From Azadirachta indica (taxonomy: Eukaryota; Streptophyta; Magnoliopsida; Sapindales; Meliaceae), in assembly GCA_022749755.1 (NCBI GenBank), contig CM040453.1:17555368-17619367 (forward strand): a stretch of DNA of 64,000 nucleotides, given 5' to 3'. A model generated the notes under the pieces. That model was not told the DNA's origin. It worked only from the letters and a program-made list of their open reading frames with translations, and searched no databases. Position numbers and translations under genes: made by a program. Positions 1-13,929 of this stretch are shown here, piece after piece (within the stretch, counting starts at the first letter, position 1; the number at the start of each line of letters is the position of its first letter).

Positions 1-2150
1 TGGATAGCTCACCACTAACATTGAAGGTTCCGTTGAATATAATTTTATTTAGTCATAAATTTCGCAACGATGAAAAACTAGTTAGAGAAAATAAGATGCT
101 AGTATTATTTTTTACAAACTAAATAATATAAAAAATTTACTAGTATTTTTCTTATGTTACGGACAACTATAATTTCTTTTCTTTTTAATAAATAAATAAT
201 TTAAATTAAATAATAGTAATAAAGATATTTAAATTAATCTCTATAATATGACATCAAAATAATCATTCCCAATTCTATAAATTTAATTATTAATTTATTT
301 AAAGAATCAAATTATAAACTTCACCGTTCAATAGTTTCAAACATTTATTAATTTTCTTTTTGTAAAGTATGGATAAATCAATGATTGTCTTTGAACAAAA
401 ACTATTGTTTTGAGAATTGTACAATGAATTTGTATAAATTTTATTTTTCAGTTAAATTCTTGGCATCTGAGAAAAAAAAAAATATCACAAAAGTTTCTTC
501 GTCTCTAAGATTTGTAAATGTATCTATATACAATTATTAAATGAGTTATATGGTCATCCAAGATCTATTAATAGAGAAGAAATTGCATTCATAAAATTTT
601 AGAATCTTAAGAAGTGAAATAGTACACGAAACCTTTGTTTAATTAATATAATTAAGACAACTACAATAGTAGAAGGATATTATCAAAATAAAATTAACCC
701 TGTTTGTAATTTTTTTCAACCAATAAGAAATAGCATACAGTCAAAACTATAACCCTACTTAAGAGTCATGGTCTTAGCTTGCCTATCTACTTCATATCTT
801 TTGGTATTGTTGATGCCAAAAACTTGTATTCTTAGTATCAAACAACAAACTATTGAATCTCTTGGTTCGAATTCTTCCTCTCTCTAACCTGCAAAACAGT
901 AAAAACTCAGAGAACAATCGGGTTTCCTAGCGTGTAATCTTCGATGCTTAAGTTAATAGGGGGATCTTAGTTTGAGTGGAAATTTCAACAGAGTTTTGCC
1001 TTAGCTGATTGTGCTTACTTGGTCTTTCTGATTACCGGGACTTTATAGCATTTTGGGGCTCAATGGTTTGCCCCATTATTTGCCATAACCACCTATAAAG
1101 AAAGGTGGAGACGTGGGTAGTAAATTGCATTCTGCCACGTCTCAAGAAATTGCATTCCATTATGGGCTCAAGAAATTGTACTCCTGATCTTGATTTTCAA
1201 CTTTTGAAAAATGGCAGTTTTTGATCTCTACAAGAATTGGGACTGCAACATTACCTCACAAAACATGCAATGGCTGTAACAACCTTTTACCATTATTGCT
1301 TTTCCATTCGGCTTCTCAACATAAGCCATGCGTCTCTCTTTAATTGGGCCATTTGTATTTTTCATTTGTTAATTGTCATTTCATATTTAAGCCCTTTAAG
1401 CGATGCATTATGGGCCTCTATTTTGAACAGTTAGATTAAGACTTTAATCAGGTTTAAACTTGTCAAGCCTTTTCACTTTTATGCTGTTCACAAAATCAAA
1501 TTTTCAAAACTTCAAAGATTGCCATCTGCTGAAACTATTTTCATTATCACTGCCTTTATCAGTTTCTTTTCTAAGTGGTTTTCCAGATTTCACCGAAAGA
1601 CAGTAGGTGAGTTCAAATTTTTCTCCTCCCTTTCTGTTTTAATCTTATGTTATAGCACTTTATTTCTTGCATTCCTTGTTTCCTTGTGCATGCTTGGCTT
1701 CGTCGCTACCTTTTTGTGAACTTGTTTTATTCTCTTGTAAATTTACTACATTGTTTTTCTTACATCTTCACTTCAGTATATTTACGAATTATTTTCGGTG
1801 ATTTGGTACAGATATTAGGGTGTTAGATGGGAATTTTGTGTGTTTTCTGTATATTTTGAATAGGCTTGATACTTGGTGTATCAATTCTTTGCCATGAGAT
1901 TTACATTCAAATTCTGCTAGGCCACAGAAAATGTTTGATAGAATTCCCCTATAGAGAATGAGCATATAGGAATTTATACCTTACAAAGACAATCCTGACC
2001 AAAATGGCTTCTAGTTAGCTAGCTTTAGGATTTTCAACCTCATTAACAAAAAGTTACTTGCATGCGTTAGGTTTCATAGCTTTCTTCAACATTTCATTAG
2101 CATCACCATTCACGTCATCCAGTACAAAATATGAGACGTGGAATAGGTTG
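1..2150. other. Non-genic AT-rich DNA, possibly LTR-like
   Basis: I see no gene here. The first 700 bases are very AT-rich with scattered stops in all frames. From about 740 to 1720 the composition is more balanced, with pyrimidine tracts, and the stretch leads into the gag-like transposon relic that starts near 2160. It could be the LTR and untranslated leader of that element. I could not find a second copy in the window that would prove an LTR pair. The short open frames at 1237 and 1519 match nothing I recognise. Confidence 0.4.
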
Positions 2151-2159
2151 CCCCCTTTG

Positions 2160-4530
2160 GTCAGGCACGATTACCTATTGAATTTTAGAGAGATCCCTTT
2201 CAAAAAACCTACTCTTTTAGCTACATACTAAGGTCAAGAATCTTGAGATTAGAACACCTGAGGCCAGAGCTTTTAAGGTTGGAGAACCGAAGACCATGGT
2301 CATATCTAATAGTGCTTTTAAGATGTGGACTTAGGGAGAACTGAGGTGGGGGGTTAAGATGTCCTCTAAGATCTTGACACTTTGGTAGATAGGCTTACCA
2401 AATACCTTGAGCAAGAGGATGCTTCCAACCAAGTAAGTGCTTCATAAGGTATGGAGCAGACTGATCAAAATCCAGATGTCTCCTCATCTACACAACTAGG
2501 ACTAAAGACAACAGGAATGAAAGAGGAAATGATGCTGAGTTTAAGGATACAGATGATGATAAACCTAACCTTGGCAAGATATATAGGCTTTCTAAAGTAG
2601 ATTGGTTCTTCTCCTTTTTGATTATATATGATCTCAAAGCTTATAAGAGGATTTACCATAAACCTGATGATATCAAACTTAGCTCCCTGAAATTGATAAA
2701 TACCCAAGCAAATTGAGGAAAAGTGAAATAGCCTTTTACGAGGAGTTATTTCACCTTGGGCTGAAACTGTCCACTCTGGAGTATTTCGTATACTTTTTCT
2801 TTTGTTTGGCATTCCTCCTTATCAACTGAACTTGAACGGATGACGAGTATTATATGGTTTGTTCATGCTTTGGGCTATTACTAGAAATGATCCTCCTAGT
2901 ATTAAGGAGATTAGGCATGTATAATTATTTAAGAAAAACCCCTTAGGGACACATTATCTGTTTTATGTCCAAAGTAGACCAAGGATTCAAAAGGTAATAA
3001 GTGGGGTTCCTTTTTGCAACAAAGAATGGAAAAGGAAGTTGTTCTTTATAAGGGAAAGCTAGGGTCAGTCATTGCTGCACTTAGGTTTAAGCAGAGATAT
3101 TTCAACCAGATTTACCTAAGAGGGTGAGTTTTTCTTTTAGCTAAATTTTTATCAACTTTGGTATTTGTAGTTAAAGCCTGGTGACCAATACCTGACCTTG
3201 CCAATCTTGTGCTTAAAATTATTGCTGCTGGAAAGCTATTACTTTTAACCATAAGGAGCTTTTAGACCTTAAGGTATTGGTTAGCTCAGGTCTAGTGTCT
3301 TTCGGCCCTAAACAAAGACAACCCCTTGTTGCACATAGAGAGGCAAAAACTAAAAGGAGTAAGCATCTTGCCACTTTGAATTGAACTTTCTTTGAAACTC
3401 ATTTAATAAATTTCTTTATTTCTGTAGGAAAAATAAGTAGCAAATAACCTTATTCTAAGGGTTCATCAGCTGGGCTTCAATCGCTGTTAGTTAAGACTGC
3501 CTAGCTTAAGAAATAAGGTAAAAATGCCAGTTCTATTCAGGGGTCTAAAGATCATCTGAAAGCCTTAGACTCACAAAAGCTACCCCTCTATCAGAAGAAG
3601 ATTGCACCTACATGGGATAAATCTGCTTAGGTTTAGGCCTTGGATTTAGGAAAGAGGCCCATTATTCTTTCTAAGGAAGAATCTGCTGACTCCACTCCTC
3701 TGAATAAGAGACTAAGGACTTTAGCGGTGAGCTCGAGGAAAAACTGCTGTAAGTTGATGCCTGAGGACTTCCTTGAGCATAAGATGGAAGGTTTTGCCCA
3801 TTTAACTCCTCTTTTCCGTAATCTAAGAGTCGTCATTACTCTTAAGGTGAATTCACGAATTGGGGGAATGGACACTGAAAAAGTGATAGACTTTGTCCAT
3901 AACTAGATAACCCAGGTAATTTTTGACCTGCCTATATTGTTTATTTTGTATAGGGTCTTCGAATTTGCAATTATTTTTCCTAAATTATGGATATCATGTC
4001 TCTTTACAAAGAGCAAGCGAAAGGAATGTTGCCACAACCACTTCCACTCAGAAAGTAATTTCCCAGCTCAAGCATAACAATCAGAGTTTGAAAAATAGAG
4101 CTGAGGTTGTGTAAAGGGGTTTCAAGCACACGAAAGCTCAGCTTAGTAAAGAGAGGAGGAAATGGGATCGAGAAAGAACATCCTTGAAGGCTACAGCATC
4201 TGATTTGAGCATAAAGAAGACTAAACTTGAAGGACAGGTCCCAAGTATGAGGGTTAAGATAGAGGAGCTCAGGAAGAACCGGGTTAAGGCTTAGAAGGAT
4301 CTCTTTATGGCTCGAAATGAAGGTGTTGACAAAGGGGTCGATACTATGTACAAAATTCTCCATATTAGAGACACTAACTATAACCTTAACTTTATTTATA
4401 AGGCTCTGGGTTGAGATCCTCCTCCCCTAAACTTTGTTCTATTAGAGGATAATGAAGCTCGAGAGCAGATTAGGGATGGCCGAGTCTCTGTAGAGCTCTT
4501 AGCTCCCTCCAACGTATAAGAACTTCTTGC
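2160..4530 (+). pseudogene. Gypsy-type transposon gag-like protein, decayed
   Basis: Broken + strand reading frames resemble the plant 'putative gypsy type transposon' protein. Around 2560-3060 a globular region can be read in pieces (KIYRLSKVDWFFSFL, AFYEELFHLGLKLS, GVPFCNKEWKRKLFFIR). It is followed by a polar linker at 3640-3906 (MDLGKRPIILSKEESADST) and then a lysine- and glutamate-rich, coiled-coil-like tail from about 4020 to 4360 (QLSKERRKWDRERTSLKA). This order of N-terminal domain, linker and coiled coil is typical of these proteins. Many stops and frame changes interrupt it. The coding frames are on +, so the open frames seen on - at 2465, 3633 and 4004 are mirror artefacts. The family assignment rests on recalled similarity and is moderate. 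Confidence 0.55.
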
Positions 4531-6165
4531 CCCTAAAGCTCAACATAGTGATTTAGCTACCTTGAATGCCTCTAGTCAACCTGCCTTTGGAACTCTCTCT
4601 TTAGGGACTCTGAGCCAACAAGATTGAACTGATATTTTTATTTACATTATAGGATATAACTAAGCACTTTATGATATATATGCCACTGGCCCTTATTTAA
4701 ATTTTTAGTACTTATCTATTTATGTTTTGTTCTTAGAGCCTTTTGAGCTACATTTTCTTGTTCAATTAATTTAAAGGCTAAAATTAGCTCTGTTTGGATT
4801 ATCGATATTTTATTATCAGAATTAACTAGAAATTAATAAGCCGCTACTCAAAACTAATTGCAACTACTATCCTCTTAGTCAGACAACTCTGATGACGTAT
4901 AAAAATAAATGTTGACCTAATCAAAAGTCTCCTTGTCAAAACAGACACTGTACAATATTTTTTTATTTGTGCCTTTCTGAGTTTGGCTTTGTCAGNNNNN
5001 NNNNNNNNNNNNNNNNNNNNNNNNNNNNNNNNNNNNNNNNNNNNNNNNNNNNNNNNNNNNNNNNNNNNNNNNNNNNNNNNNNNNNNNNNNNNNNNAAGGT
5101 GCAAAGTACTTATCTAATGTCATTAATTTCTAGCAAACTTTCTAAGAAAGTACAAATTATTTGCACGAATTATTTTGCTAATCCAAAGGCTGAGACACCA
5201 ATATTACTTCTTGGTGATTTTAGTGGTGGAAGAATAGTGAGTTACTTGGATCATCATAGAAGAAGTCCCTGAATTGTTAATACTTCCAAAATCGGTCCAT
5301 ACTTCATTTGGCGAGTTACTTCATAATCAAAATAAGGTACTAAACGGCTTAAATAATTCTTAAATTCAACGATATCTCGTATATTGTTGACTACTAAATG
5401 CATTTGCTTTATCTACCATATCTATGTAACAAAATTCTTTTGACAACTAAGCTAACACTTAAGGGAAATTAAGAAACTGAAAAGCTACGACTAAGGAATC
5501 AGCCGTTTAACAAAAGTTATAAATATAATCATAAACTACAATTTGATAAAAAAAGATAAATACTTGCTCGTATAAAAGATAAACACGCTCTTATCTGAGG
5601 CACCGCAACGGAGCAAGGAAACTGGAGAGACAGAGTACCCGTTTCCGAATTGGACTTTCCTGGTAAATGGCATTTTGCTCCATTATTTCATACTATTATA
5701 GTTTTGTTTGATGTTCCTGTAAGTGTTATAAAACAATTTGATTAAATTTGTGTATATTTTTATTTTATACTTGATGATGTAGATACCTATTTTATCCAAC
5801 CTCATAATATTCTTATGATTTTATTCTTTTTGTGTGTATGTTATTTTACCATCATTTAAGCTTTGTAATTATTATTTTTTTTTATCAAATTTTATTTTAA
5901 TTATTATATTTCATCAACTTTTGCTCTTAAGGAGACTTATTGGGCCTTCTAATTTGTTGGCACTTTCATAATATATTCATTTGACACAAAATAAAAGCAA
6001 ATCATGTAAAATTGAAATCAACATTACTAATTAATAAATATAAAAACAGCATTAAAATAAAAATAAACCGAAGACTAGTACTTGGCCTCATTGAGTATCA
6101 CAATGAATATGAAGAGCTTCACGATTTGCTTCGATCTTTGGAGGGGTTATTTTCTTTTATTGCAA
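4531..6165. other. Non-genic stretch with assembly gap
   Basis: It contains the N run at 4996-5095; the round size of 100 suggests a gap of unknown length. No gene is recognisable. A short GC-richer island at about 5585-5672 stands out from the AT-rich surroundings. On + it can be read as an exon-like segment followed by a possible splice donor (CTG/GTAAAT), but I cannot assign it. Confidence 0.6.
4996..5095. other. Assembly gap (100 N)
   Basis: One hundred consecutive N. Open frames crossing it on both strands are meaningless because the unknown bases are read as X. Confidence 0.99.
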
Positions 6166-6169
6166 TATT

Positions 6170-7310
6170 GTTAAAAGAAGAAAATTGACAAATACCTCTT
6201 TAATATTTGTAGTAATAAACAGATACTCTTAATGTTTGAAAAAAGACAAATATTCTCTAATATTTGGTCAAATAGACAAATATCCCCTGAACTATTATGT
6301 AATCATGAAAAATAACTGTTTTATTCTTATATATTTAAAAGTCATATTAATTGACTATTTTAACCTAATTATTAATATATAATAACCAATATATCCTTAT
6401 ATTTTTTTCGATAATTATGTATTCAAATATTTTTGAGAAATAGTCTCTAAATTATTATTAATATTTTAAATAATTTTATCATCATTATTTTAATTTATAA
6501 CACAAGCAAATAAAATAAATTCTAAATAATATTTAGATGACATGAATTATATTATTTATATTTTGAGAATTTTTTGATAAATAAATATGTCATATTGAAT
6601 ATTGAAATTTATGTATCAAAAATATTATAAACAATATAGTCACAAAATTCAAATATAAGTTTGGATTTATTTTAATTATTTTTATAATTTATAATTTTGA
6701 ATTTTAAATTTTGAGAATAATTATATAATTTATACATAATAATATTAATTTATAAATAAAATAACTTAAATATTTTATGCAATCTATAACCAAATATTCT
6801 TAATTTATAACACAATTAATTAAAATAAAATTAAAAAAATATTTGAATTATATGAATTATGTTATTTATAATTTTGAGAATATTTATATAATTTACACAT
6901 AACTTTATTAATTTATAAATAAAATAATTTGAATAATTTATATAATTTACCATCAAATATTTCAAAAAGTATTGAATATGATTAATATAATGATAACAAA
7001 ATTATTTGAAATATTAATAATAATTTAGAGACTAATTATCAAAAATATTTAAATACATAATTATTAAAAAAATAAATCATAAGTGTATATTAGTTATTAT
7101 ATATTAATAATTAAGTTAAAATAGTCAATTAACATGACTTCTAAATATATAAGAGTAAAATAGTTATTTTTATAACTTTATAATAGTTTAGGGAAGTATT
7201 TGTCTATTTGACCAAACGTAAGGGAGGCATCTATCTTTTTTCAAACATTAAAAGAGTATTTATTTATTACCCCAAACATCAAGAAAGTATCTATCAATTT
7301 TTCTTAAAAA
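6170..7310. mobile_element. Long inverted-repeat element (MITE-like)
   Basis: The two ends are inverted copies of each other. The left end begins near TTAAAAGAAGAAAATTGACA. The right end, read backwards, begins TTTTTAAGAAAAATTGATAG. Similarity continues inwards for roughly 250 bases on each side, through repeats of 'caaatat...ccc' and 'tagtcaattaa...' blocks. The interior is AT-rich with no coding capacity. Long TIRs without a gene fit a non-autonomous Mutator-type or foldback element. I did not identify a clean target duplication. Confidence 0.6.
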
Positions 7311-9930
7311 AATCAACACTTAGTAATTAAAAATCAACAACTAATTAACAAAAATTGACTGACAAAAAGGACCTAGTATCACATTTAGAGTCTGAGAGTC
7401 GCTAAAGCGTGACAAATTCCAAGGCAGCAGAATTAAAATCAAAGTTCTACGGCTTTGACATTATTGAAATTGAGAATTATAGATTTTAAAGTGTTTTGAG
7501 ATTAACAAATTTAATGCTTTTAAGGGTGAAAAATTATAACACTTCCATTATTCCTAGAAAATTATACAAAACATTATATTTGCATATACTTTAATACATG
7601 TTAATGTTAATACATTTCAGTCAACTGTAACTCGTAAGATAATTTTTCTAGTGTACCAGAGGCTGAAAGGCAAACCTTAAAACACTATGTTAATAAATTT
7701 TTATCATTATTATAGACAAATCTTAGTTCGATATTATGGTAATTTCAACAAAATACATCACCTCTTCAACAAACGGAGATGGGCATGCAGGTGGATGGCG
7801 GGGGATCTTCACTAAAAGGAATTCGGACAATTGATGATGATAAATAAGCAAGCATACATGCATAGCAGGCAGCAAAAATAGGCCAATGTTGAGTTGGGAC
7901 TCATTGATTGCAAAAGACAAATAAAAGTTAATGTGCACAACATAAAACTCTTTTAATTTGAAGGATATTTTGATCATATTAGACATGCATGCTATGTTAA
8001 TTTAATTTACCCTTATCCATTTAATTTTTTTGTGGAACATCAAATACTTTGCCTGACGTTTCGAGTGTTAATGGATATTTTTTTGAGATGTGGCGCTTAA
8101 ATTTTTGTAATATGAACGGTTGTGATACTTTCATTCCTAAGCTTTAGTAAAATAATAAATCAGCTAGAATATATATATATATTTTTAATTTTAATAATTT
8201 AATTTCCACTGACCATAGTATAATATTATTAAAAACTAAAATGTTAACACTAAAAAAAGTTTATTTTAATTTGTTATTTTTAGAGTGTTTAAAAATGAAA
8301 ATATTATTTACTAAATTAAAATGTTCACAACAAGTTGAAGTAAATTCATATACTAAAATATTTTTAAGGTTCATCTTTTATTTTTTTTGGTAATTTTTTT
8401 GTACGTAATGATCAAAAGATTTTTTAAATAAAATATGTTTAGCCTTTTATTTTTATATATCTATTTAAAATATTTATACTCTATTTATTATATTTTCTTA
8501 AAAAAAATCAAGCACAAAATTAATATAAATAAGAAAATTTGAAAAAATATACATATTATATTCATTTCAAATAAAAACAACTAAAATTCTCTTTTTTAAA
8601 TTTTAATTAAAATTAAATTAAACAATTAAATAAGAATAAAAAGTATATTTCATTTATTATAAATATCTAAAATTTTTTCTTTTTTTTCTTTCTAATTATG
8701 CCATTTCGAGAAAAGGGAACAGGTGGGAAAAGAAGCTTGTCTCCCTCCTCGGCTTGATCCTTGATTTAACATAAAAAATTACCCTTATTTCTGACTCAGA
8801 CAAGATTGGTCCCAATTACCATACCTACTTATTAAATGTAAAACTTTAAAATAAAGTTTGTTTTATTTTATTCTTTTTATAAAAATTTTAGAAAAAATAT
8901 AATTATTTAAATTAAAATATTAACAATGAATTTGACAAACAAATATACTAAAATACTCCTCTCTCTCTCTCTCTTTCTATATACATATATATATATATAT
9001 AACTATCTTGGCAATAATTTAGTATGTAATAAAAATAAGAGTTTTTAAATAAAATAATGTACAATTTTTAATATATCTATTTTAAAAATTATACTATTTT
9101 CATTTTTTTTAAAATTATTATGAAGCACATGATTAATGTAAGTAAAAAGAAAATATAAATACTTATTATTTTATTATAAATAGAGATAATTAAAATGTCT
9201 GTTTCATTTTTTAGTCAAAATTAAATTGAACTATTAAATAAGAACATAAACATATATCTAATTATAAGTTCTTTTGATACAATATCAAATTTAATATTTT
9301 TGCAGGTTTATAAGATAACTAAAATATGTAATGTAGGGTGAATGTGTATAACCTAATGTATATACAATTTTGCAATGTAAAATATAGCAGATTAAATTTA
9401 AATAACTAAAATATAAATTATATTATATGCTTTTATTTGAATAAGATTAGAATTAATTGCATGAGAGAGAATTAGATAAAAACAAAAGAAAAAAATTTGT
9501 AATTTATTAATAATTATTTATATCAATATTTTTATTTATCTCGTGTTTAATAAATCGGTAAAATTTTTCTTAACCTATAAATTTAATATTTTAATATTTT
9601 AATATTTAATTAATTTTTATATATAGTAGATTTCATCCAATAGTTTAATTAATTTTTATTATTGATATTAGGATTTCTATCCTGTATCATAAAAATAATA
9701 TTATAATAAAAGAAAAAGTTTCTCTTACAATTTTGAAATTCTTTTATTAGATGTTGGATCCTAATTTTTTTTAAACCTATAAATTCAAGTATCTCAAAAG
9801 ATTAAGAATGCAAATAAAAATATGCAATAAAAAATAATAACTTAAAATAACTTAATAACAAAACAAGTCATAGAAAGTGAATTGATTTTCAAAAAATTTA
9901 AAAGTTTTCATTTTCTTTTAACATATTGAT
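7311..9930. other. Non-genic AT-rich DNA with diverged direct repeats
   Basis: I see no gene. Two stretches, about 8385-8640 and 8990-9240, look like diverged direct copies: both hold a 'tttttaaataaaat' core, then 'atatatctattt', a lysine-codon-like A-rich part and 'taaattgaactattaaataag'. Simple repeats (TC)n and (TA)n lie at about 8959-9001. The open frame at 7723-7986 on - matches nothing I know. Confidence 0.45.
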
Positions 9931-9939
9931 TTCTTAATT

Positions 9940-10710
9940 GGAAATAAGAATATAATTCTAACATACAAGTCAATTCTTCCAACGTAGTATTTGTTATGGA
10001 AAATCAAGTTACTAATTGACTACTATAAGATCATATTTTGTTTCAAAAATAGAAATAAGTATATATATAAATCAACTTTTGACATATATGACTTGTTATA
10101 GGAAATTAGGCTAGTAATTATTAAGTGGTAGAAGGTCATGTTTCCTATCAAGGATGGAAATAAGAATATATGCAAGTCAACTTTTGACATAGATGATTTG
10201 CTGTGAAAACTTAGGCTAATAATTATTAAGTGCTAGAAGGCCCTTTTGACATACATGACTTGTTGTAGGAAATTAGGCTAGTAATTATTAAGTGCAAGAA
10301 GGTCTTGTTTCCTTTCAAGAATGGAAATAAGAATATATATAAGTCAACTTTTCACGTAAACGATTTATTGTGGAAAATTAGACTAGTAATTATTAAGTGC
10401 TAGAATGTCATGTTTTATTTCAAGAATGAAAATAAGAATATATGTAAGTCAACTTATTGCCGAAAATTATGATAGTAATTAGGTGTTAGAAGCTCATGTA
10501 TCATTTCGAGAATGGAAATAAAAATATATGCAGGTCAACTTTTGTGAAAAATTAGGCTAGTATTTAAGTGCTAAAAGGTCATGTTTTACTTCAAGAATGA
10601 AAATAAGAATATAATCTAAATACAGAAATCAATTTTTTTAACAAGATAACTTCTTGTGAAAAATTAAATAGTAATTCAATGCTATAAAGTTATATTTTGT
10701 TTCAAGAATT
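9940..10710. repeat. Tandem array, about 105-bp unit
   Basis: The motif 'gGAAATAAGAATATA' followed by 'aagtcaacttttgaca', 'aaattaggctagtaattatt' and 'aagtgctagaaggtcatgtt' recurs. Its starts lie at about 9940, 10051, 10156, 10323, 10428, 10514 and 10599. Spacing is 105-111 bases for full units, 85-86 for shortened ones, and 167 where a partial extra unit is inserted. There is no coding sense. It is a small diverged minisatellite or satellite array. Confidence 0.85.
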
Positions 10711-12180
10711 GAAGAGAAGTTATTGGGAAAAGGGAAAAGGAATAGTGCAAAAAGTAGAATTCTTTTATTTAATTGAAACAAAAATTTTTGAGAAAGGCAT
10801 TTATTATAATTCTTTTGGACAAAAATGACCTCTATTTAAAATCAGTTATAGTCCTTAATAAAATTTCAATTACTTATTAATTTCATTTTAAACATAATGT
10901 AATCTATTCTTAAAATTTTAGTATTGAAGCATCAACATCTTTAACAATTATTGTCATAAATTAGTTATAATTTACTAGATGATAATTTATAACAAATTAG
11001 TTATAATTGATTGAGCTGCATATAATGCATCAAAATTATAATTATCAAATAAATGTAACTAGAGAATATGACATATGAAAATATAATTTATACATCATAG
11101 AAATCACAAACAAAAATAATAATGAATATAATTATTGTAATAAGAGTTTATTTAATTTATAACAATGAGGCATTGTGTGCACTCGCACAAATACTTTTAT
11201 AAAGAGTAATAATTAAAGAAACCAACGTACACTTGAAGTCTAAGACTTGACGTAGTACAAGCAATACAAAAATTTAGTATTTACATCTATCTCAATGAGT
11301 TATTAATTTATAAAATTCTAACTTAACATCTAATATAAATGTCTAATTAATTTTAATCCACAATAATTTTAAAAATATTTCTAAAATTAGGAAATTGACA
11401 CATATCTCCCCTAATGTTTGAGAAAATAGACACATCTCCTCTTGATGTTTGAAGAAAAATAAATGGGCCCTCAGATTTAGACAAGTAGAAAGATACCCTT
11501 GACTTTTATTTCCTTTATTTGAATCAATTAGATTATTATCATTTACATTCCTAAACTTTTAAATAATAATAAATTAAGAAATAATTATTTTAGTTATAAT
11601 AATTTATTCCTATTTTAATATTTTCTACAATATATTGAGGACTAAATAATTTTTTAGTTTATTATTTAAATAAAAAATTAAAAATACTATTATAAAAAAA
11701 TTTAACAATGAGTTAGATTGAACATATGTGCTAAAATAATTTTAACCTACTTCTTTTACTTTCTCAATAATAATTTGATATTTAATTATTAAAAAAATTT
11801 AAATAAAATATTTTTAACATTTTTTATATATAATATACCATTTAAAAATTATGTTTTTTTTTATTATATTTTCTTTAAAAAATTATGAAAATATAAATAA
11901 TATATATATGACATATAAAAATAATGAAAATTATCTTCTTTTTTTATATCTTTTATTTATATGTTCGTAATTTTTATTAAGAAAATATAATGAACTTAAT
12001 ATAATCTTTCAAATAATATATTATATATAGAAATAAAATTTTGCATGAATATTTTAAAAATTTTTAACAATTAAAAGCATAAATGTTAGGATAGTGATTG
12101 CTATTGTTTCAGCTGCTTTAAATTGTACTCCCTGTAAATTTCATTGAATTAATTTTTTCAATTTTTTTTATTGTCCAAAA
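10711..12180. other. Non-genic AT-rich DNA with an orphan repeat end
   Basis: No gene is visible. At about 11390-11510 the sequence (gaaattgacacatatctccc...) resembles the terminal repeat of the inverted-repeat element at 6170-7310, but without a matching partner nearby. It is probably an orphan end or a truncated relative. Confidence 0.45.
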
Positions 12181-12189
12181 AGGATGGTT

Positions 12190-13760
12190 ACCGTCACTAT
12201 TACGTTGAAGACAAAGAAGAAAGACCATTTCAAGGCAATGGTGACATCGTTGTCACACTTACATGATACGACGACAAAAGGAAGAAATCCATGGACTAAC
12301 CCCATCGTCTCTACCCTATAGGAACTATGAGATCACCCTATGGACGCCTTCGGTATACAAGGGTCACATATACCGACCATAGAACCCTACTCAATGATGA
12401 CACATGCGAAGCTAATAATGAGGTAGTAGCAACTATTTCAGCAGACATATTGTTGTCATTTTCTCGACTTGGATCCAAACTTGAGTTTTTCAAGCAACAT
12501 AGTGCACCATATGTTGTTGCAAGAGGTTGAGATGACTAATGCTAAGCAGGAGCTGTTGTACTATGTTAGAGGCAGGACCACGAGATTTTCCCAAGTTTAG
12601 TTTACATTGATCATTGAGTTGAGATTTAGGCCATTTCCATATGTTATGTTGCAGAATGATCGGTTGTGGGTTACGTATTTAAGTAGGAAGCCCTTCATTT
12701 TATTGAAGACTATAAAGGAGTTTTATGAGAGGATTGACTTAAGTCATATAGATGACATAGATGTTGTCAAATTGACACTATTTTACCTATTTTAGCGCAT
12801 TATATTGGGTAAAGACAGCAGATACACTTTAGATACATGGATTCTGCATAATTTAGATGATCTAGATGATTTTAACCAAGATCTGCGGGGTTTTCTTGCC
12901 TGGTCTTTCATGCATCATTGTTTGACCAAGGTGATGGTTAGGCAGGTTGAGCATTATCAAGAGAAATTAGCTAAGGCATTGGCAGAAGGGAAGATGCGTG
13001 TAAACAAATATATTGTTGAGGGATTCTCAATGGCATTTCAAGTATTACAACCATCTTTACTTGTGTTAATTCATACTTTGTACAATTATATATACTTTTC
13101 AAATGTTGTTGCAATTAATTAAATCATTTATTGCACTAAATACTATATTATTCTTTAGGTCTAGATTTATGAGATTGTCTTCAGTGCGAGGCCAAGTTTA
13201 CGAGCTCTGTGAATGACCATTTCCTCATATGTTGAGATGGCAATCTAGTGAAAAGAATGTCCGATCAATGGATACACACATATTTAGAGTGCATGTGGTA
13301 AGTTATATTGTTGAAATTTAAGTTAATTACCTACAATTGTAATTGTCGTGTTTTATAAGTTGTTTCAGCCTTATATGATTTTAATTGAGTATTGTTGTTT
13401 CGACTACTACAGGCACCAATACTTCTATGGACGTTAGAGCCCCCAGCTAAGGAGCTACGCAGCCATATTGGCAGTCGTTGTTGGAGTTCATTGGTGAGGA
13501 TGCATTCATGCAAATCCCTGTCCCTGGCGATGGTGAAAATTATAAGGTTAACATATACTCGCTGACAACACAAGATGGCCTAAACATTTCTTTGATAGAT
13601 GTACAGGATGTCGATACATCATTTACTCCTATTTCAGACGCTTCAGCGACCACTACTACGTCAATTCTGACCCGGGCTATACCAAAAAAGGTATGGCACA
13701 TGAACTCAAAAATGAATGTGTACAATTTTTTGGGTTTAAACCCATATTACCTTATATGAA
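12190..13760 (+). pseudogene. DUF1985-like gene of a Mutator-like element, decayed
   Basis: Reading frames on + (12607-12795, 12805-13122 and later pieces) resemble DUF1985, a domain found in plant Mutator-like elements that carry Ulp1-type protease genes. Diagnostic stretches are FRPFPYVMLQNDRLW, then the acidic LFYLF.RIILGKDSRYTLD, LDDFNQDLRGFLAWSFMHH and a 'GFSMAFQVL' segment. A spliced continuation near 13160-13250 reads like PFPHMLRWQSSEKN. A TLEPPAKEL stretch at about 13430 fits the linker seen in these proteins. Stops and intron-like gaps split the gene. I see no protease catalytic part here, so it is truncated. Confidence 0.6.
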
Positions 13761-13929
13761 TATTTAGGGTTAAGGATTCCTCTTGATTTTGGACCGGATG
13801 ATGGCCAGTCTTTACGTTTGTGAGTCATAGTGGACTTATGGTCTAACGAGTTTTTATAAACCTATATTGTTCTAAATATACATACATTATTCTTTTTATA
13901 GTGATATATATGATTTTCAGTATTTGTTG

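Noticed and set aside
4844..5272. Open frames on both strands through the N run
   Set aside because: They cross the assembly gap, so the central third is unknown sequence.
7723..7986. 87-codon frame on -
   Set aside because: No family resemblance, no splice or promoter context. Likely chance.
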